The notes below the pieces were generated by a model, which had not been told where the DNA came from, did no database searches, and saw nothing but the letters and a program-made list of their open reading frames with translations. The position numbers and the translations under genes were made by a program. 20,425 nucleotides of DNA from the NCBI GenBank assembly GCA_001579985.1, contig LRSR01006078.1, positions 1 through 20,425 of the forward strand, in the 5' to 3' direction. Position 1 is the stretch's first letter; every line of letters starts with the position of its first letter. This DNA comes from Hypsibius dujardini (taxonomy: Eukaryota; Tardigrada; Eutardigrada; Parachela; Hypsibiidae). Of the stretch, positions 18,201 to 20,425 are shown in pieces.

Positions 18201-20159
18201 CCTCCCCTTCTCCTAGTTCCCTCCCCTTCTCCTTGTTCCCTCCCCTTCTCCTTGTTCCCTCCCCTTCGCCCTTTTTGTCCCCTCCCCTTTTCTATTTCCG
18301 GATGTTGTCCAACGTCCTCGAACTCGATAAAATGCGGATTGATTTTTTTAGAATCCTTATTATTTTCTCACCACAAAAAATGTTCCCCCCTAAATATTGG
18401 ACATTGCCCGAGCGAGTACGGAGTGAAAAACCAAAACACCCACTTTAATCTTAACTCCCATGGTTATTCCCACACCCTTTATTCGACCAATGTCCAAATT
18501 TCGGGGTTTTTACATTAAAAGATGAGCAACAATTGGGTTTCCATAATTATCAAATTTGTTACGATGAATTAAAGGGCCCTTGGTCAGCACTTATAAAACT
18601 AAAGTCAACAGGGGACAAAAAGAGAACAGGGGAAGGGGGACTTGTGGTGTAGCCTAAGGGGCCATGCACATATTAGGTAATCAAAAAATGGCCTTTTTCG
18701 ACCACCCATCTACACAGATAATCGAAATTATACTGGAGGGCGGGGCCTATTTTACTGGTGAGTGATCAAGGTTCCAGACCACCCATCCACCCTCCTTTGA
18801 TTACGTAATATGTGAATGGTGCCTAAGCCCTCTTTAAGTCTCCAGTGTCCAGCCCCCTCGCAATACCATGAACTGCTGTATCACTAGGGACTAGTACTCT
18901 CGTATTTGCACGTCATTTAAATCACAGCGCGCGGCGAGGCCTGTGCGCCCGTCTCACACTTGTCACTTGTCAGAATCGTCGCGTCGTCGTCGCGCGCGCG
19001 TGTTATGAAGTGCGCCTTTCATTTTCGCAGAAAAAAACGCCTGACCATGGCAGCGTCAATCTCCCTCGCGATTCTGCTGCTCGTCACCACCACCATCCTC
19101 GCCACCTACTACGGCATTGCGTCAGCACATCCACTGCAGCAGCAATCAAATACAACAGCAACAGCCCCAACCGCCACTGACCACCACCTGCAAACCGGTA
19201 CCTTCACCGTCTTTACCGCCACACCCGATCCGCTTGTGCCAACCACACGTCGTGCCGTGCATGGTGAGGAATTCCTCGGCAGCATCCCCACCGCTCCACC
19301 GGACGCCCAATTCCCCGGCTCGAGTGAGATGAACGCGGGCCCGTCGGACTCGGTAAAAGCCACCTACAAGCTGCAGTCTGTCGCCTCTGACGCCGCGGAA
19401 TGCTCCAAGGCGGGAAAGTAGGTCATTTCGTGACTGGGAGGGGAAAGAGCTCATTTTAACATGGCGGTGAACGGTTGATTGACTTGATTGCGTGTTATTA
19501 TTGCGAAGACGATTGATTGATTGAATGATTGGTTAAATATTGATTGATTGATTGATTGATTACTAGTTCACGCCCGAGAGATTTTCAGATTGAAAGCATG
19601 CTTTTCTCCGGTGAAGTTTCAGGCAAAATATTTTTAGTGGAATACAATTTTAAGATGTGGGTGTTGGAGTGTGCACTGTACAGTTGGTCAGTTTAGTTGA
19701 TTCTAAAATGGGGAAAATGTTCCAACGACAATAGTTTAGACTTCATTAGCGTCGTTCTAATTGGCTGATTGGTCGCTTGCCTTGAGATGTTGTGGTTTTT
19801 CTCTTTTGAATTGGCTTTATTCAATTTTCCACACTCGTCAGAGACCGAAATACAAAATTTATTTTAATTTCACATTTTTAAAAGGGAATTCGAATTATAA
19901 CGCGAGTGATCATGGGATCATGCAAGTTTCTCCCTCTATTCTGATTGATTGATTGATTAATTGAGATGACGTAGTTTTATTTCTTCATCAATCAATCAAT
20001 CATACAGTAACGACTCGCGTTCTTTTTCCATCTTTTGCAGCGAAATTCTGAAACGAGGTGGATCAGCTGTTGATGCAGCCATTACGACAGCTTTGTGCGC
20101 CGGCCTCTACCATTCACACAGTTGCGGCATTGGGGGAGGATTTTTCATGGTTGTTTACG
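14947..20159 (+). CDS. GGT: Gamma-glutamyltransferase, 5' part (type II membrane enzyme), 3' end off window
   Basis: Exons 19031-19417 and 20041-20159 encode a membrane anchor MAASISLAILLLVTTT, a variable stem, then SVASDAAECSKAGNEILK, KRGGSAVDAAITTALCAGLY and HSHSCGIGGGFFMVVY, which are the conserved start of the GGT large subunit. GGT cleaves the gamma-glutamyl bond of extracellular glutathione and transfers it to water or amino acids. It is made as one chain and self-cleaves, but the catalytic Thr region is outside the window. Proposed first exon 14947-15206 (MATSNGHRYDKGASKTTLV...) ends in phase 2 and joins 19031 to give ...SHTIS-RKKRLTMAAS, a basic juxtamembrane stop as expected for a type II protein. 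If that exon is not used, the gene starts at ATG 19005 (MKCAFHF) or 19047 (strong ACCATGG context). The GGT assignment is firm; the long N-terminus is inference. Confidence 0.8.
15411..15446. repeat. Tandem GTATATCTAAG repeat
   Basis: Two exact 11-nt units GTATATCTAAG, then a third diverged unit GTATATATATGTAAG. Confidence 0.8.
15860..15954 (+). CDS. Candidate alternative first exon of GGT
   Basis: ATG at 15860 opens MTNAGQPAAAPTAPPIII and ends QQARSER with AG|GTGTTG, also phase 2, so splicing to 19031 would give ...ARSER-RKKRLTMAAS. Preceded by GC-rich sequence with CACGCACGCGCG at about 15752. The donor is weaker than consensus and the match could be chance. Confidence 0.3.
16019..16047. 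repeat. Perfect 12-bp hairpin in a CCCGAAA-rich patch
   Basis: CGAAACCCGAAA (16019-16030) and TTTCGGGTTTCG (16036-16047) are exact reverse complements with a 5-nt loop. CCGAAA/CCCGAAA words recur through 15981-16052. Confidence 0.85.
16395..16612. mobile_element. MITE-like foldback element
   Basis: A perfect 22-bp arm, from GTCAGGGGGCGG to CTATGGGT (16457-16478), is repeated inverted at 16525-16546 with a 46-nt centre. Imperfect complementarity extends outward: GGCGGAATCTG pairs with CAGATTCTGCC-like sequence at 16554-16565, and CTTAAAATTCAATTTGA with the sequence around 16570-16590. No transposase and no clear target duplication was identified. Confidence 0.75.
17792..17951. mobile_element. 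Short inverted-repeat element
   Basis: GTCAGAGGCGCCGTAACGA at 17792-17810 faces TCGTTACGCCTCTGTC at 17936-17951, complementary apart from a few bases and a small gap. A related internal GAGGTTGCGGTAACGC lies at 17850-17865. It looks like a small non-autonomous element. Confidence 0.55.
18151..18176. repeat. GGACTTGTGGC/GCTACAAGTCC hairpin, one of three related copies
   Basis: Arms pair at 10 of 11 positions around CTTAG-type centre. The GCTACAAGTCC plus C/T-rich motif recurs at about 17583-17615 (plus orientation) and 18628-18656 (inverted), so the 18160 and 18650 copies could be the ends of one element. Confidence 0.65.
18201..18290. repeat. C/T-rich 19-bp minisatellite
   Basis: Three tandem units of CCTCCCCTTCTCCTTGTTC (first with AG for TG) at 18201-18257, followed by degenerate C/T-rich units. 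Confidence 0.9.
18652..18828. mobile_element. MITE-like element with 33-bp terminal inverted repeats
   Basis: GCCTAAGGGGCCATGCACAT at the left end continues as ATTAGGTAATCAAA (to 18685). The right end (18796-18828) is its imperfect reverse complement, with 17 of 18 bases matching in the inner part. About 177 bp in all, no coding capacity. An 11-nt direct repeat GACCACCCATC occurs inside at 18700 and 18777. Confidence 0.7.
19031..19417 (+). CDS. GGT: GGT membrane-anchor exon
   Basis: Begins after acceptor CATTTTCGCAG and encodes RKKRLT, the hydrophobic anchor (about 24 residues from MAAS), a Thr/Pro-rich stem and the first conserved GGT residues VASDAAECSKAG. Donor AA|GTAGGT in phase 2. An upstream ATG at 19005 is in frame with this exon, so an unspliced alternative start is possible. 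The bases 18960-19004 contain no in-frame ATG. Confidence 0.85.
19505..19562. repeat. ATTG tetranucleotide array in GGT intron 2
   Basis: GATTGATTGATTGA units, one near 19508 and a longer pure run at 19541-19561, in intron 19418-20040. Confidence 0.9.
19942..20002. repeat. Perfect 16-bp hairpin of ATTG/CAAT repeats before a splice acceptor
   Basis: TGATTGATTGATTGAT (19942-19957) and ATCAATCAATCAATCA (19987-20002) are exact reverse complements with a 29-nt loop. The 3' arm ends 38 nt before GGT exon 3, in the likely branch-point zone. Confidence 0.9.
20041..20159 (+). CDS. GGT: GGT conserved exon
   Basis: NEILKRGGSAVDAAITTALC through HSHSCGIGGGFFMVVY plus one base. It matches GGT signatures GGSAVDAAI and GIGGG(F/L)F. 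Acceptor CTTTTGCAG, donor GTACGA in phase 1. Further exons lie beyond the right edge. Confidence 0.95.
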
Positions 20160-20261
20160 GTACGATTTGCTGTCGGACCTGTAGTCAAATCATATGTAGA
20201 TGCATTCGCAAACCGATGTTCACGTCGGCAGGCAGACATAATTACTGATTATTTGCTGAAA

Positions 20262-20378
20262 GTTAAACAGGCAGGCAGACAAGTAGGCAGACAGACCAAC
20301 ATCCAGACAGCCACAAACAAACAGACGGACAAAACGGACAGAGTCGATTAATAGACAGACAGATACACAGGCAGACAC

Positions 20379-20425
<47 letters not shown>
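20262..20425. repeat. AGAC array in GGT intron 3, runs off window
   Basis: Degenerate CAGACAGG and AGAC units from 20262, becoming a pure AGAC run from about 20380 to the last base. Same family as the SMC2 and SNW1 intronic arrays. Confidence 0.95.

Larger units (their letters stand above)
15207..19030 (+). other. Large intron or intergenic DNA with MITE-like elements
   Basis: If the GGT first exon is right, this is a 3.8-kb first intron. It carries at least four foldback elements (16019, 16400, 17792 and 18652 regions), an 11-nt tandem repeat at 15411-15446, a C13 run near 17345, C/T-rich minisatellite sequence and a weak tRNA-like relic. It has no AGAC array. No convincing protein-coding exon was found except the candidate at 15860. 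Confidence 0.6.

Noticed and set aside
18044-18518. Pro/Ser/Leu-rich frames of 134-139 codons
   Set aside because: They are driven by the C/T-rich minisatellite at 18201-18290, and two frames are equally open.
18960-19004. Extended GGT start at 18960
   Set aside because: The codon there is TTG; the first in-frame ATG is 19005, with a better context at 19047.

Overview
This is eukaryotic nuclear DNA from an animal. It holds intron-containing genes with GC-richer exons and AT-rich introns, GT-AG (and one GC-AG) splice sites, animal-type Kozak starts and an AATAAA signal. The proteins are core metazoan families. The species cannot be read from the window. The long degenerate GTCT/AGAC and CAAT/ATTG tetranucleotide arrays inside introns, with introns from 71 nt to several kb, suggest a compact invertebrate genome (a tardigrade-like protostome is only a guess).

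Layout. (1) Positions 11-8671, minus strand: SMC2, a condensin ATPase, in 15 exons that join in phase into 1155 codons. The window contains the start, Walker A, Q-loop, hinge, signature motif and Walker B/D-loop. Only about the last 40 codons are off the left edge. (2) Positions 8672-9359: a 688-bp divergent intergenic region shared by SMC2 and the next gene, with a nested inverted repeat. (3) Positions 9360-13372, plus strand: SNW1/SKIP, a spliceosome and transcription co-regulator, in 4 exons (581 aa), with a poly(A) signal 30 nt after the stop. (4) Positions 13373-14946: an intergenic stretch with no convincing gene. (5) Positions 14947 to the right edge, plus strand: the 5' part of a gamma-glutamyltransferase (GGT). 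The membrane-anchor exon and the next conserved exon are secure. A Ser-rich first exon at 14947-15206 and an alternative first exon at 15860-15954 are inferred because both splice in frame onto the same acceptor. The 3.8-kb first intron is full of MITE-like inverted repeats.

The three genes are not a functional pathway: chromosome condensation, splicing/transcription and extracellular glutathione metabolism. The main points of interest are structural. SMC2 introns carry GTCT arrays whose polarity flips in blocks, so complementary arrays flank particular exons. SNW1 has a 70-nt duplicated 3' splice site whose upstream copy would give a premature stop. SMC2 has a GC-AG intron. GGT has several possible N-termini converging on one juxtamembrane RKKR. 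The intergenic region holds a nested palindrome. No prokaryotic, viral or CRISPR feature was seen.
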